Below, one piece after another: positions 18,076-25,967 of a stretch of DNA of 64,000 bases. The notes beneath the pieces are model-generated. The model was not told where the DNA came from, did no database searches, and was given only the letters and a program-made list of their open reading frames with translations. The stretch is taken from the NCBI GenBank assembly GCA_947497245.1, contig CANMFO010000004.1, positions 363,875-427,874 of the forward strand. The letters are read 5' to 3'. This stretch comes from an uncultured Flavobacteriaceae bacterium (GTDB taxonomy: Bacteria; Bacteroidota; Bacteroidia; Flavobacteriales; Flavobacteriaceae). Both the position numbers and the translations under genes were made by a program. How positions within the stretch are numbered: position 1 is the first letter of the stretch; every line of letters starts with the position of its first letter.

Positions 18076-19626
18076 ATGAGCTCCAAGCATACCATTAGAT
18101 GTACATTGCTATCGTTATTTTTTCTTTTTGGCCTTTTTCGATGCAGTTCTCAAGTCTCTTTGGAAAAAATGTCCTTGGAATATGGTGAATACGGTGTTGG
18201 TTTTCGTCATTATCTGAAATTGGATAGTACCAGGACCTATAAGAGAACCATGGATTTTACAAATGAAAGTATCTTGCGTGAAATTCCCGTCAGTATTTGG
18301 TATCCTGCCAAAAATGAAATCAGCACCGGTCCTTCAATGCTCGTTCTTGATTATATGCAAATATTGAAAGAAGAGGAAGAATGGGAGCACCTTCCCGATG
18401 AACACATTCTGAATTGGTTTCATTATCCGAACACGGAGAGGAACCAAGGTCATATGACCGAAAAAGTAAGGGCAACTTTAAGTGCGGACGCGTTGGCAGG
18501 AAGTTTTCCAACGGTCATTTATGCACCAAGCTATCAAGCATCGTCAATTGAAAACTTTGCCCTCTGCGAGTATTTGGCAAGCCACGGTTTCATAGTGATC
18601 TCCAGTCCAAGCAGGGGTGCGGAGAACCGATTTTTTGAGGGTGGAACGGCAAAGGACATGGAGGCCCAAGCAAGGGATATAGAATTTCTTGTCAAGGAAA
18701 GTTTGAACCTCGAACATGTCGATAAAAATGCCATCGCTACAATGGGCTTTAGTTTCGGGGGCCTATCAAACGTACTTGCCCAAGTCCGGAATGGAATGAT
18801 CAAGGCAAATGTTAGCCTTGACGGAAGTATACGGTACCAATACCCGACCTTGAAAAAATCTCCATTCTTTTCCATCGAAAAGGTGAACGTGCCTTTCATG
18901 CACATGGCGCAAAAATTAATTCCAGAACAAGTGATGAAAGAGGATAAAATAGATTCCTCCTTGAACAATGAGTTCATTTTTTATGATGAATTGAAGCACA
19001 GCGAGGCCTATAGTCTTCGCTTCAATGATTTGACACACTCCTATTTTTCAACATTGGGGGTTCTTTTTCAAGCCCGGGATTTACGCCAAGATAAATCCGA
19101 TGATGAAATCCTTGAATCCTATAAATGGATGTCCCATTACACACGGATGTTTTTGAACGCCTACTTGAACCATGATGCGGAGTCCAAGGATTTTTTGGGC
19201 AATGAACCGGGTAGGAACGGGGTACCCTCCGGAATGGTTTCCGTACGATCAAAACAGCCTGTTGGGAAAAAAGTTCGATTTGAAGATTTTAATGATATGG
19301 CGGCGCAAAGAGGTTATAAAGATCTTAACGGATTATATGGGTCGATCAAACGGGAAAACCCGACATTTACCCTGGAGGAGGGAAAATTGAACACACTTGG
19401 CCTGCAACTGGTACTGCAGCCCGATAGATCGAACTATGGCATAGCGGTTTTCCTTTTTGCTGTGGAGTTGTATCCAGGATCGGCCAATTTGTTTGACAGT
19501 CTAGCGGAGGGTTATCTTTTCCTTGGGGATAAAAAAAATGCCATCCAGTATTTTGAAAGATCGCTCGAGCTCAATCCGGAAAATGTAAACGCGGTCAATA
19601 GATTGCGTCAGCTTAAGGGAAAATAA
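18076..19626 (+). CDS. secreted alpha/beta hydrolase with C-terminal TPR
   Basis: 516 aa. A hydrophobic N-terminus ends at FRCSS, probably a lipoprotein signal. The hydrolase domain (residues about 90-330) resembles platelet-activating-factor acetylhydrolase or dienelactone hydrolase, with nucleophile elbow GFSFGG and an Arg/Gly-rich SSPSRGAENRF segment. The C-terminus is a TPR unit (DSLAEGYLFLGDKKNAIQYF) followed by a partial repeat. Next comes a serine hydrolase gene that also ends in TPRs, 68 bp downstream on the same strand; the pair may act together. Confidence 0.85.
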   Translation: MSSKHTIRCTLLSLFFLFGLFRCSSQVSLEKMSLEYGEYGVGFRHYLKLDSTRTYKRTMDFTNESILREIPVSIWYPAKNEISTGPSMLVLDYMQILKEEEEWEHLPDEHILNWFHYPNTERNQGHMTEKVRATLSADALAGSFPTVIYAPSYQASSIENFALCEYLASHGFIVISSPSRGAENRFFEGGTAKDMEAQARDIEFLVKESLNLEHVDKNAIATMGFSFGGLSNVLAQVRNGMIKANVSLDGSIRYQYPTLKKSPFFSIEKVNVPFMHMAQKLIPEQVMKEDKIDSSLNNEFIFYDELKHSEAYSLRFNDLTHSYFSTLGVLFQARDLRQDKSDDEILESYKWMSHYTRMFLNAYLNHDAESKDFLGNEPGRNGVPSGMVSVRSKQPVGKKVRFEDFNDMAAQRGYKDLNGLYGSIKRENPTFTLEEGKLNTLGLQLVLQPDRSNYGIAVFLFAVELYPGSANLFDSLAEGYLFLGDKKNAIQYFERSLELNPENVNAVNRLRQLKGK

Positions 19627-19694
19627 TGGAGTCAAAGTGTGAATAAACAATAAGCAGGCATATGGGTCGAGATCGTTGGGCACAATTTAAAAAA

Positions 19695-21146
19695 ATGAAG
19701 TACGCATATTTAACACTGGTCTTTTCGGCCATTATTTGTGGGTGTAAGCCTTCCGAAAAACCAGTAGGAAAGGAGGGGGCCAACCAAGATGTAATACATT
19801 TTCTGTTCCGGAACTATATGGGAGAAAAGCCAAGCGCAAGTTTCATTGTCATAAAAGATGGTAAAATAAAAGATTGTCAAAGTTTTGGATATGCTGATTT
19901 GGAAAATAAGATCCTTGCCGACTGTGAAACGAATTATAGACTTGCGTCGGTAACGAAACAGTTTACCGCAATGGGAATTTTAGTTTTGATCGATCAAGGA
20001 AAATTAAACTACGGCACCAAGCTGACAGAAGTGATTCCCGAATTCCCGGACTATGGGAAAGCTATTACGATAAAGCATTTAATGTCGCATAGGTCGGGTT
20101 TACAACCCTATACCAAACTATATCCGGAAGATGCAGAAAAACAGCTTGTCGACAAAGATGTGCTCAACCTCCTGATAAAGCAGGACAGTCTTCTGTTTCC
20201 GGCGAATTCCAAATTCGAATACAGTAATTCCGGGTATGCCGTTTTGGCGATGATCATAGAACGGGTTTCCGGCAAATCTTTTAAAGAATTTATGGAGAAA
20301 GAGGTTTTTGAAAAAACAGGTATGGCCAATAGTACCGTTTATTTAAAAGGCCTACAGATCAAAAACCGTGCTTACGGTTATAAACTCAATGACACCCTAT
20401 ATGAAAGGAAGGACCAAAGTACTTGGTCGGCTATCCAAGGTGATGGCGGTATTTACTCCTCTGTTAGTGATTATGTGCATTGGGATAGCAGTTTGTATGA
20501 TGAAACCCTGGTAAAAACGGACTTGATAAACGATGCTTTTTCAAATTGGGACGAAAATGGAAAAACAGAAGGAAAAGGCTATGGTTTTGGGTGGCAAATT
20601 GACATAAAAAATGATAGAAAGTATGTAATGCATGGGGGCAGCACTACAGGTTTTCTAAATTATGCTGTACGGATTCCCTCAGAGAAAATTTCAGTAGTAA
20701 TTTATACGAATATAGCTGAATATGGAGGACTGGGGCGCACAGCGTCTTTTTTGGCAAGTTATTATTCCGAGGGTAAGATTCCTGTCCCAGCCGATGTATT
20801 GCTTGAAAAAGACATTGAAGCTGTTGGAATAGAAAATCTTACGAACAAATTCAATCAACTAAAACTAGAGCCGACAAAATATGATATTGTAGAAAAAGAT
20901 CTCGTCGGTTTGGGTTTTCGTTATTTGAAAAAAGAACCCGAAAAAACACTAAAAATATTTGAATTGACCAAAACAGCGTTTCCAAATTATTTTGGAGGGT
21001 ATTTTGGATTGGCCCAATACTATAAAACGAACGGGAATAACGAAAAGGCGGTTGAATATTTCAAAAAAGTTCCTGAATTGGCGACCAGCGAAAACCAAGG
21101 AATGATTGACTATTCCAAAAAAATGATCAAGCAGTTGAGCGAATAA
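19695..21146 (+). CDS. serine beta-lactamase-like hydrolase (class C/DD-peptidase family) with TPR tail
   Basis: About 483 aa. A lipoprotein signal ends in ICGC. The beta-lactamase fold carries SVTK (SxxK, Ser and Lys catalytic), YSN with the catalytic Tyr, and HGGSTTG in place of KTG. Residues about 410-483 form TPR-like helices (GLAQYYKTNGNNEKAVEYFKK). The frame opens at 19662, but 19695 (MKYAYLT) gives a proper signal peptide. Probably an extracytoplasmic esterase or peptidase. Same strand as the TPR-tailed alpha/beta hydrolase upstream; a divergent repeat element follows its stop. Confidence 0.9.
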   Translation: MKYAYLTLVFSAIICGCKPSEKPVGKEGANQDVIHFLFRNYMGEKPSASFIVIKDGKIKDCQSFGYADLENKILADCETNYRLASVTKQFTAMGILVLIDQGKLNYGTKLTEVIPEFPDYGKAITIKHLMSHRSGLQPYTKLYPEDAEKQLVDKDVLNLLIKQDSLLFPANSKFEYSNSGYAVLAMIIERVSGKSFKEFMEKEVFEKTGMANSTVYLKGLQIKNRAYGYKLNDTLYERKDQSTWSAIQGDGGIYSSVSDYVHWDSSLYDETLVKTDLINDAFSNWDENGKTEGKGYGFGWQIDIKNDRKYVMHGGSTTGFLNYAVRIPSEKISVVIYTNIAEYGGLGRTASFLASYYSEGKIPVPADVLLEKDIEAVGIENLTNKFNQLKLEPTKYDIVEKDLVGLGFRYLKKEPEKTLKIFELTKTAFPNYFGGYFGLAQYYKTNGNNEKAVEYFKKVPELATSENQGMIDYSKKMIKQLSE

Positions 21147-21201
21147 TACTGGGCCGTTTGGCATAAATATAAAACAATGCCTGGCCCTATGTCCGATACA
21201 A

Positions 21202-21301
21202 AAGAACCACAGCTTTCGCCGCGGTTCCTCTATTCTGTTTCTCACTTGCCTACGGCGGGCAAGCTCGGTACGCCACTCGTTACAAACGAGCGGTAGCGGG
21301 G
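21202..21301. repeat. divergent copy D of the palindromic repeat family
   Basis: It shares AGAACCAC...CGCGGTTC, GCTGTTTCT-like, the TTGCCTACGGCGGGCAA hairpin and the end CGGTAGCGGGG with copies A-C. The terminal palindrome is different here (CTCGTTACAAACGAG in place of CAGTTGCAAACTG). Non-coding, 56 bp after the serine hydrolase stop. Confidence 0.6.
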
Positions 21302-21368
21302 GGCTGTATAGTGCCTGATACCAATCGCAAGCCTTATTATAATCTTTTATTTGAACTTTTTCAAGAAG

Positions 21369-22049
21369 TTATTCGATTAAAACACCTTTTAGTGCAGACT
21401 TATCAATTGGTCCTATGTATCTAGAGTCTTCCGATTGATCCCGATTATCTCCCATAATAAAAACCTTTCCTAAAGGAATTTTGAATGGACCAAAATTGTC
21501 CTTATTCCAATTCCGACTATATATGGCTTTTATGGTTTGGTCCAACTCACTTTTAGCTTCAACAACTTTTCTTTCTTTTAAATTCAATTTTTCAGCAACT
21601 CTATCATCAATAAACTTTGTAATAGTATCTTGGGGCTTCATCCACCTATAATCTTCGCCAATTTCCCTCCTCACAACATCAAATTTATTAAACTCCTCAA
21701 TTGAGATTTTATACTCGTGAGTAAGCGCATAATTCTTATCAAATTTTTTCCCATTAATAAATAATACCCCATCTTTAATTTCAAGAACATCATTCTCCAC
21801 CGCAACCAATCGATGAATTCTATAATGAGAATCGAGACTATCGGGATACTTAAATCTATAACTTACAAAGTCCCCCGGACTTGGGGATATAGGATTGGTG
21901 GTTATACTGATTTCCCCTTCTCTAATATTTGGTTCATTTGCCCAAGTAGAATTTTTGAATACCGCTAATAGCCCTGTAAAAGAGAGCATTTGATATATTC
22001 CAAAAAGTACCCCAAGAATTATCAAGGTTATAAATTGCCACTTTTTCAT
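21369..22049 (-). CDS. signal peptidase I family protein with altered active site
   Basis: 226 aa. One N-terminal membrane anchor (FITLIILGVLFGIYQMLSF) is followed by an S26 fold. Box E is intact (GDNRDQSEDSRYIGP). The box D Lys that acts as general base in bacterial enzymes is His here (IHRLVAVEND where KR is expected), and the serine box is not a clear SMxPTL (STWANEPNIREGE instead). His in this place is known from ER/SipW-type signal peptidases, so the enzyme may use a Ser-His pair or may be specialised or inactive. It lies in the AT-rich accessory region, not beside housekeeping genes. Confidence 0.82.
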   Translation of the reverse strand: MKKWQFITLIILGVLFGIYQMLSFTGLLAVFKNSTWANEPNIREGEISITTNPISPSPGDFVSYRFKYPDSLDSHYRIHRLVAVENDVLEIKDGVLFINGKKFDKNYALTHEYKISIEEFNKFDVVRREIGEDYRWMKPQDTITKFIDDRVAEKLNLKERKVVEAKSELDQTIKAIYSRNWNKDNFGPFKIPLGKVFIMGDNRDQSEDSRYIGPIDKSALKGVLIE

Positions 22050-22089
22050 TTGTAATCCTTTTTTTTAACTTTTAAAATTGATTTTTTAT

Positions 22090-22279
22090 CCCCATGCTGC
22101 CGCCAGTTTGCAACTAGTGGCATCCCAAGCTGTAAAGCTACGAATTACAATAAGCATAATCCCAAATAGTATCCTTAAGCAAAAACCACTGCCTTTTGGC
22201 CGTGGTTCTTTTTTTCTTCTTACCTGCCTACGGCAGGCAGGCTCTTATGGCCACCAGTTGCAAACTGGCGGCAGCGGGG
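22090..22279. mobile_element. MITE-like element, copy A
   Basis: 190 bp. The ends are inverted repeats of about 30 bp: CCCCATGCTGCCGCCAGTTT at the left matches the complement of the right end AAACTGGCGGCAGCGGGG. Each end is itself a hairpin (CAGTTTGCAACTAGTGG). The core, from ATCCCAAGCTGTAAAGC to CCGTGGTTCTT, is nearly identical to copy B. It carries a REP-like CCTGCCTACGGCAGGCAGG palindrome absent from B. No transposase, so non-autonomous. Confidence 0.7.
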
Positions 22280-22293
22280 GGGGGCAGCGGGGA

Positions 22294-22431
22294 GACAATA
22301 AGCAGGCCATCACCGAAGGCCAGCTCCTTATCAAAACGAGCAAGAGCGTCACGCTAAGAAATGCGGATACTAAATTTGTAGAGGAAATACCGATAGTGCG
22401 TGTTTCCAAGATTGTTTATGTTAAGGAATAA
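22294..22431 (+). pseudogene. C-terminal remnant of an unknown gene
   Basis: A frame with good composition and no own start runs from the edge of element A to a TAA. It contains AITEGQLLIKTSKSVTLRN and ends in IVRVSKIVYVKE. It looks like the tail of a gene cut by the element. No family recognised. The remaining ~170 bp to the M15 peptidase gene show nothing further. Confidence 0.35.
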
Positions 22432-22601
22432 ACACGTTCTACCGACAGATCCCAAAATCCATGTTTCCAGGTAAATGATAGAGACTTCACAAAAATTTGT
22501 AAGTAATTTATTATATTGCTTTGCCTTCCCCCCAAATGAAATATGTAGTTGACCTATTTTCTTTCATTGGCCAATTTAATACCAATAAAAAACCGCCAAC
22601 C

Positions 22602-23357
22602 ATGGAAAAGCAAAAGCTATGGATCAATGGAATAGCTGTTATCTTGATACCAATTGTAGTGGCCTGGGTTAGCAACACCTTCGCAAGCGCGATCAAACAA
22701 AATGAGGTTCAGGGACAATTTGTTGAAATTGCCATAGATATTCTCAAAGAAACTCCCGACGAGGATAATCCAAAGGAAAATCTACGTAAATGGGCAATAA
22801 ACATCGTCAATAAATATTCCGGTGTACCTCTGGATAGTGCAACCACCAAAGAACTCACATATGATTTCTCCTTGCTTGCAAATAAAACAATTACCATACC
22901 TGTACCCGAATATCAGAATAGTCAATTTATTGGGAAAAAAACCTACGTGCATCCGAATTTTTCAGAATCTCTTGACCGCTTAAACGATTTTGCTCAAGGG
23001 TCGGGCATCGAAATATATGTCACAAGTTCTTTTAGAACCTCTTCCAATTCACAAATCAGGCAAATATCGCCGGCAACTCGATCAAGACATCTAATAGGTT
23101 ATGCAATCGATGTAAATGTTAAATATGCTGACAAATTTTACAACAGCCGATTGTTATCAAAATACCCAAACGACCTCCCTGACCCTGTTGTCGAATTTAT
23201 CCAACATATAATTGATAACCCATTGTTGGAATGGGGAGGCCATTTTAATGTTAAAGATCCAGTTCACATAGGTTTAATTGCGACGGAAGAAGAATATGAT
23301 AAAATATATCTAGAAATGGTAGACGGTATCTTAACCGACTCGAAGCCTATTCAGTGA
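22602..23357 (+). CDS. M15-type peptidase (D-Ala-D-Ala carboxypeptidase/VanY-like), membrane anchored
   Basis: About 251 aa. An N-terminal membrane segment (INGIAVILIPIVVAWVSNTF) is followed by a helical linker. The C-terminal zinc peptidase domain has ligands in SRHLIGYAIDVN (His, Asp) and DPVHIGL (His), plus a WGGHF segment typical of the family. It probably cleaves peptidoglycan stem peptides or resembles an endolysin. The frame extends to 22521, but 22602 (MEKQKLW) places the membrane segment near the N-terminus. The gene is bracketed by elements A and B in direct orientation. Confidence 0.82.
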   Translation: MEKQKLWINGIAVILIPIVVAWVSNTFASAIKQNEVQGQFVEIAIDILKETPDEDNPKENLRKWAINIVNKYSGVPLDSATTKELTYDFSLLANKTITIPVPEYQNSQFIGKKTYVHPNFSESLDRLNDFAQGSGIEIYVTSSFRTSSNSQIRQISPATRSRHLIGYAIDVNVKYADKFYNSRLLSKYPNDLPDPVVEFIQHIIDNPLLEWGGHFNVKDPVHIGLIATEEEYDKIYLEMVDGILTDSKPIQ

Positions 23358-23368
23358 GGAAAAGGCAT

Positions 23369-23541
23369 CCCATGCTGCCGCCAGTTTGCAACTAGTGGCA
23401 TCCCAAGCTGTAAAGCTACGAATTACAATAAGCATAATCCCAAATAGTATCCTTAAGCAAAAACCACTGCTTTTTGGCCGTGGTTCTTACACGCTGTTTC
23501 TTACTCTTATGGCCACCAGTTGCAAACTGGCGGTAGCGGGG
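23369..23541. mobile_element. MITE-like element, copy B
   Basis: 173 bp with both terminal inverted repeats (left CCCATGCTGCCGCCAGTTTG, right AACTGGCGGTAGCGGGG). Its left ~115 bp match copy A with about one change, which indicates recent spread. It lacks the REP-like palindrome of A. The right end abuts a short in-frame remnant (DLKQQSTDRFPEELFGDL, stop near 23599). The remaining bases to 23766 show no gene. Confidence 0.7.
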
Positions 23542-23766
23542 AAGATCTCAAACAACAATCAACAGATAGGTTTCCAGAAGAATTATTTGGAGATTTGTGA
23601 ATAAAACCACTGACCCGTGCCTGATCTTTTTACATATACTGCTTAAATTTTCATGGATTACAACCTAGTATCAAAACCTTGTCCCATATTGTATTAAGAT
23701 CCCAAAAAACCCTTAGATTGGTATTGGTAAAATAGAAATATAGTTACAAGTAACCATATGCAATTG

Positions 23767-24234
23767 TTGTACACAATATGAAAAAAACAAATAAGGTTTA
23801 CTCTATTATTCTTCCATTAATTTTAATATTGATCAGTTGTAAAAATGGAAAATCAGAAAAAGTTGAGTTGGTATGCGAAAATGGGTTTGAAAAAATCTCT
23901 TTGGAAATAGAAAACGGACAGGATTTTTTAGTCTATGACAAACCGACAAAAACCAATTTTGTATGTACCAATATTAGCCCGGTAGGCTTGGTTATTCAGG
24001 GACCTGGAATAAAACTAATTGGGTCAATGGACAAAACGACAATGCGGACAGAAATTAAAGTGCCAAGTAACTATTTGGAAAAAGATACTTTGACAATAAC
24101 AGTGAGGTACGGAGATAGTTACGAAAAAGAGTGCGAATTCTTTGTTCCACTAAAAACAACGGAATAAAATACTGTGTAAAACAATGGCTATAATTCATCA
24201 CGCCACAGGCGTGACGAAATCATAGCCGAGACCG
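23767..24234 (+). mobile_element. candidate integron-like gene cassette 1
   Basis: Bounded by G/TTGTACAC at 23766-23774 and G/TTAGCA at 24234-24240. The 3' sequence TGTGTAAAACAA (24173-24184) is close to the complement of the cassette's own first bases (TTGTACACA), as expected of the R'' box in an attC. One gene inside (the lipoprotein at 23778), starting 11 bp after the boundary. No integrase in the window. Confidence 0.45.
23778..24167 (+). CDS. small lipoprotein, unknown function
   Basis: 129 aa. The signal sequence YSIILPLILILISC has a lipobox. The mature part looks all-beta: short strands such as KVELVCENGFEKISLEIE, and ITVRYGDSYEKECEFFVPL at the end. Three further Cys lie at LVCE, FVCT and KECE, so one disulfide is possible. 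No family recognised. It fills a cassette-like unit ending in an attC-like hairpin, and the DNA is much more AT-rich than the core regions. Confidence 0.75.
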   Translation: MKKTNKVYSIILPLILILISCKNGKSEKVELVCENGFEKISLEIENGQDFLVYDKPTKTNFVCTNISPVGLVIQGPGIKLIGSMDKTTMRTEIKVPSNYLEKDTLTITVRYGDSYEKECEFFVPLKTTE

Positions 24235-24240
24235 TTAGCA
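24173..24240. repeat. attC-like imperfect hairpin
   Basis: Nested inverted repeats. GGCTAT (24185 on) pairs with ATAGCC. TCATCACGCC pairs with GGCGTGACGA (one mismatch) around a 3-nt ACA loop. The outer TGTGTAAAACAA faces GTTAGCA at 24234-24240, which has the GTT recombination-site form. Layout R''-L''-loop-L'-R' with 3- and 6-nt spacers. The R boxes do not fully match the classic RYYYAAC/GTTRRRY consensus. Confidence 0.45.
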
Positions 24241-24248
24241 AACATTTT

Positions 24249-24695
24249 ATGAGAATCTGGAATTTAGTTTTCATTTTAGCAATAGTTTTAGGTTGTCAAA
24301 ATGACCAAAATCTCCATGGATATTATTCGAATTGCACTAATGGAGAATACACTGAAGTATACTTTAAAAAGGACTCGATGAGAGTTGCATCGGAAAATGA
24401 TTGGGTAAAATTATCGGAATGGAGAAAAGTCAATATAATAAATGACACTTTGTTTTTTGAAACGTTTGGAGAATGGAAAAACCCCGAAAAGGCCAAAATA
24501 AAATATATCGGATGGAGCAAAGTAGAACTTAGGTTTCAAAAAGATATTGATGACACCGAATTCAAAATGATTCAAGAATTAGAACAAATTGAAGATGATT
24601 TTGATATTTTGGATTCTGAAGAATTCTGGACTAAGTTCAAGAAAAGAAAGAATTCAGCGGATTGCAAAACTGAGGCTGAAAAAAAAGTTGGCTAA
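24249..24695 (+). CDS. small lipoprotein, unknown function
   Basis: 148 aa. The signal peptide ends in VLGC. The mature part begins NDQNLHGYYSNC and contains strand-rich Tyr/Trp segments (VYFKKDSMRVASENDWVKLSEW), reminiscent of lipocalin-like or META-type small lipoproteins. An acidic C-terminal helix follows (LEQIEDDFDILDSEEF). Its TAA stop is part of GGCTAACAATGGCT, the attC-like half-site at 24687-24703. It starts 14 bp after the preceding GTT boundary. No firm family. Confidence 0.72.
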   Translation: MRIWNLVFILAIVLGCQNDQNLHGYYSNCTNGEYTEVYFKKDSMRVASENDWVKLSEWRKVNIINDTLFFETFGEWKNPEKAKIKYIGWSKVELRFQKDIDDTEFKMIQELEQIEDDFDILDSEEFWTKFKKRKNSADCKTEAEKKVG

Positions 24696-24703
24696 CAATG
24701 GCT
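24687..24703. repeat. attC-like half-site (R''-L'')
   Basis: GTTGGCTAACAATGGCT: TTGGCTAAC is the near-exact complement of this unit's own start (GTTAGCAAA at 24234), and AATGGCT repeats the L'' of the complete hairpin at 24182-24190. The second half of the site is missing, so this cassette is truncated or ends the array. Confidence 0.4.
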
Positions 24704-24794
24704 CCTTTGAAAAGTCCTAGTCCAGTTCTCTAAAGTTAATTAATATAGTGACTTGTTACGAAATACGATTGTGGTGGTAAATTTGAGAAACTGT

Positions 24795-25190
24795 ATGGAA
24801 CTAAAACGAATATCTGGACAGCAAAAGAATACTCTGCTAGAGTTTTACAATCCAAAAGAATGGCCCGCCCAATGGGGTGAAATGCCAATAATGATGTGTC
24901 AATTGATCGAATTATTAAAGTCAATAGACCACGAACCAGTTTGGGTATTTACCTCACACGCTGAACTATTGTTTACGAATAAAGATGATTATCAGGATTG
25001 GCAGGTTTTAGTAAAAGTAATTGAAATGGATAATAAGCAATACTATAAGATTATAGCAGCGCAAGAGAATCCATGGCACCATTTAACAGGCTTTGCGGAT
25101 AAACCTAATATAGCAGCCGATTTGATCATATCGGGATTATCAGTTTCTAATGTTGGGAGAAATCGAGACATTTTTTTTGACTCAAACTGA
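24795..25190 (+). CDS. hypothetical protein, 131 aa
   Basis: Soluble, no signal peptide. A Trp-rich middle (PKEWPAQWGEMPIMMCQLIELL) is followed by VWVFTSHAELLFT and a C-terminal DIFFDSN. The frame opens at 24753, but 24795 (MELKRISGQQ) is the likelier start. No family recognised. It lies in the row of small plus-strand genes after the attC-like sites, though no cassette boundary is visible around it. Confidence 0.62.
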   Translation: MELKRISGQQKNTLLEFYNPKEWPAQWGEMPIMMCQLIELLKSIDHEPVWVFTSHAELLFTNKDDYQDWQVLVKVIEMDNKQYYKIIAAQENPWHHLTGFADKPNIAADLIISGLSVSNVGRNRDIFFDSN

Positions 25191-25254
25191 AGATTAAAAA
25201 CTGTGTTCAATTAGATTAGTATTCTTAAAGTTGTAGCCAATATCATAAATTTTA

Positions 25255-25644
25255 ATGTTAGAGGGAATTGCAGATTTACTAGTTACTATTTTGGATTTGT
25301 TCCTCATCGGTTCCTCATCTAAGGAAAAGAGATACTTCAAAATTGACAAACTTGTTCTGGACTGGGCAAAAAAAGTTGGACTTCATTCCCAATTTGAATA
25401 CAAAGATGAAAAGGTCCGTTCCTTATGTGTTGTCGACGATGCGGGAAATAGTTACCAAATCTGGATAGAAACCTTAAAATGGGGACGAATAAGAGTTAGT
25501 ACCACAAACAATGAAACTGGACGAAAACGTAAGTTTTGGAACAAAAAGTGTAGAATATCAAACCTGACAAAAGTTTTGTTTGAGGTTTACGGAATTACTG
25601 AACAATGGATTTCGAAAAGTGGAAATACGAGAACGATAAAATAA
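25255..25644 (+). CDS. hypothetical protein, 129 aa
   Basis: Begins with a hydrophobic helix (IADLLVTILDLFLIGSS), perhaps a membrane anchor. A domain with Trp/Tyr-rich strands follows (SYQIWIETLKWGRIRVS), with a basic C-terminus. No family recognised. Last of the small AT-rich plus-strand genes before repeat element C. Confidence 0.6.
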   Translation: MLEGIADLLVTILDLFLIGSSSKEKRYFKIDKLVLDWAKKVGLHSQFEYKDEKVRSLCVVDDAGNSYQIWIETLKWGRIRVSTTNNETGRKRKFWNKKCRISNLTKVLFEVYGITEQWISKSGNTRTIK

Positions 25645-25689
25645 TTATTAGCTACAAAAATGGCTTAAGTCCATGTCCCTTAAACAAAT

Positions 25690-25764
25690 TCACATCACCA
25701 CCCTCAATTTGTGCGCAATGTACTGGCAGGCATAGCGTACAGCGTCCAAAATATGGTCGTCGGC
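25690..25764 (-). pseudogene. short C-terminal remnant, phage-terminase-like
   Basis: A minus-strand frame without a start encodes ADDHILDAVRYACQYI and ends LRVVM-stop. The pattern DHxxDAxRYA is typical of the C-terminal end of phage terminase large subunits. The remnant abuts the left end of repeat element C (25768), so a prophage-derived gene may have been broken here. Only 24 residues remain. Confidence 0.35.
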
Positions 25765-25767
25765 CTT

Positions 25768-25923
25768 CCCCATGCTACCGCCAGTTTGCAACTGGTGGCA
25801 TCCCAAGCTGTAAAGCCATGAATTATAATAAGCATAATCCCAAATAGTATTCTTAAGCAAAAACCACTGCCTTTTGGCCGTGGTTCTTATACGCTGTTTC
25901 CTACCTGCCTACGGCGGGCAGGC
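25768..25923. repeat. MITE-like element, truncated copy C
   Basis: Left end CCCATGCTACCGCCAGTTTG and the core through CCGTGGTTCTTATACGCTG match copies A and B with a few changes. It ends in the REP-like CCTGCCTACGGCGGGCAGG palindrome, and the right terminal repeat is missing. The following bases to 25967 show no gene. Confidence 0.65.
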
Positions 25924-25967
25924 TTGGTATGGTATGGGCGTGACACAAGTGTTTACGGGTTCGTATA

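Noticed and set aside
22078..22431. 117-aa frame as a whole gene
   Set aside because: Its first two thirds translate repeat element A, including both palindromes; only the last ~46 codons look like real coding sequence, listed as a remnant.
25605..25847. 80-aa plus-strand frame
   Set aside because: It translates the end of the preceding gene out of frame and then repeat element C; Cys/Pro/Arg-rich composition.
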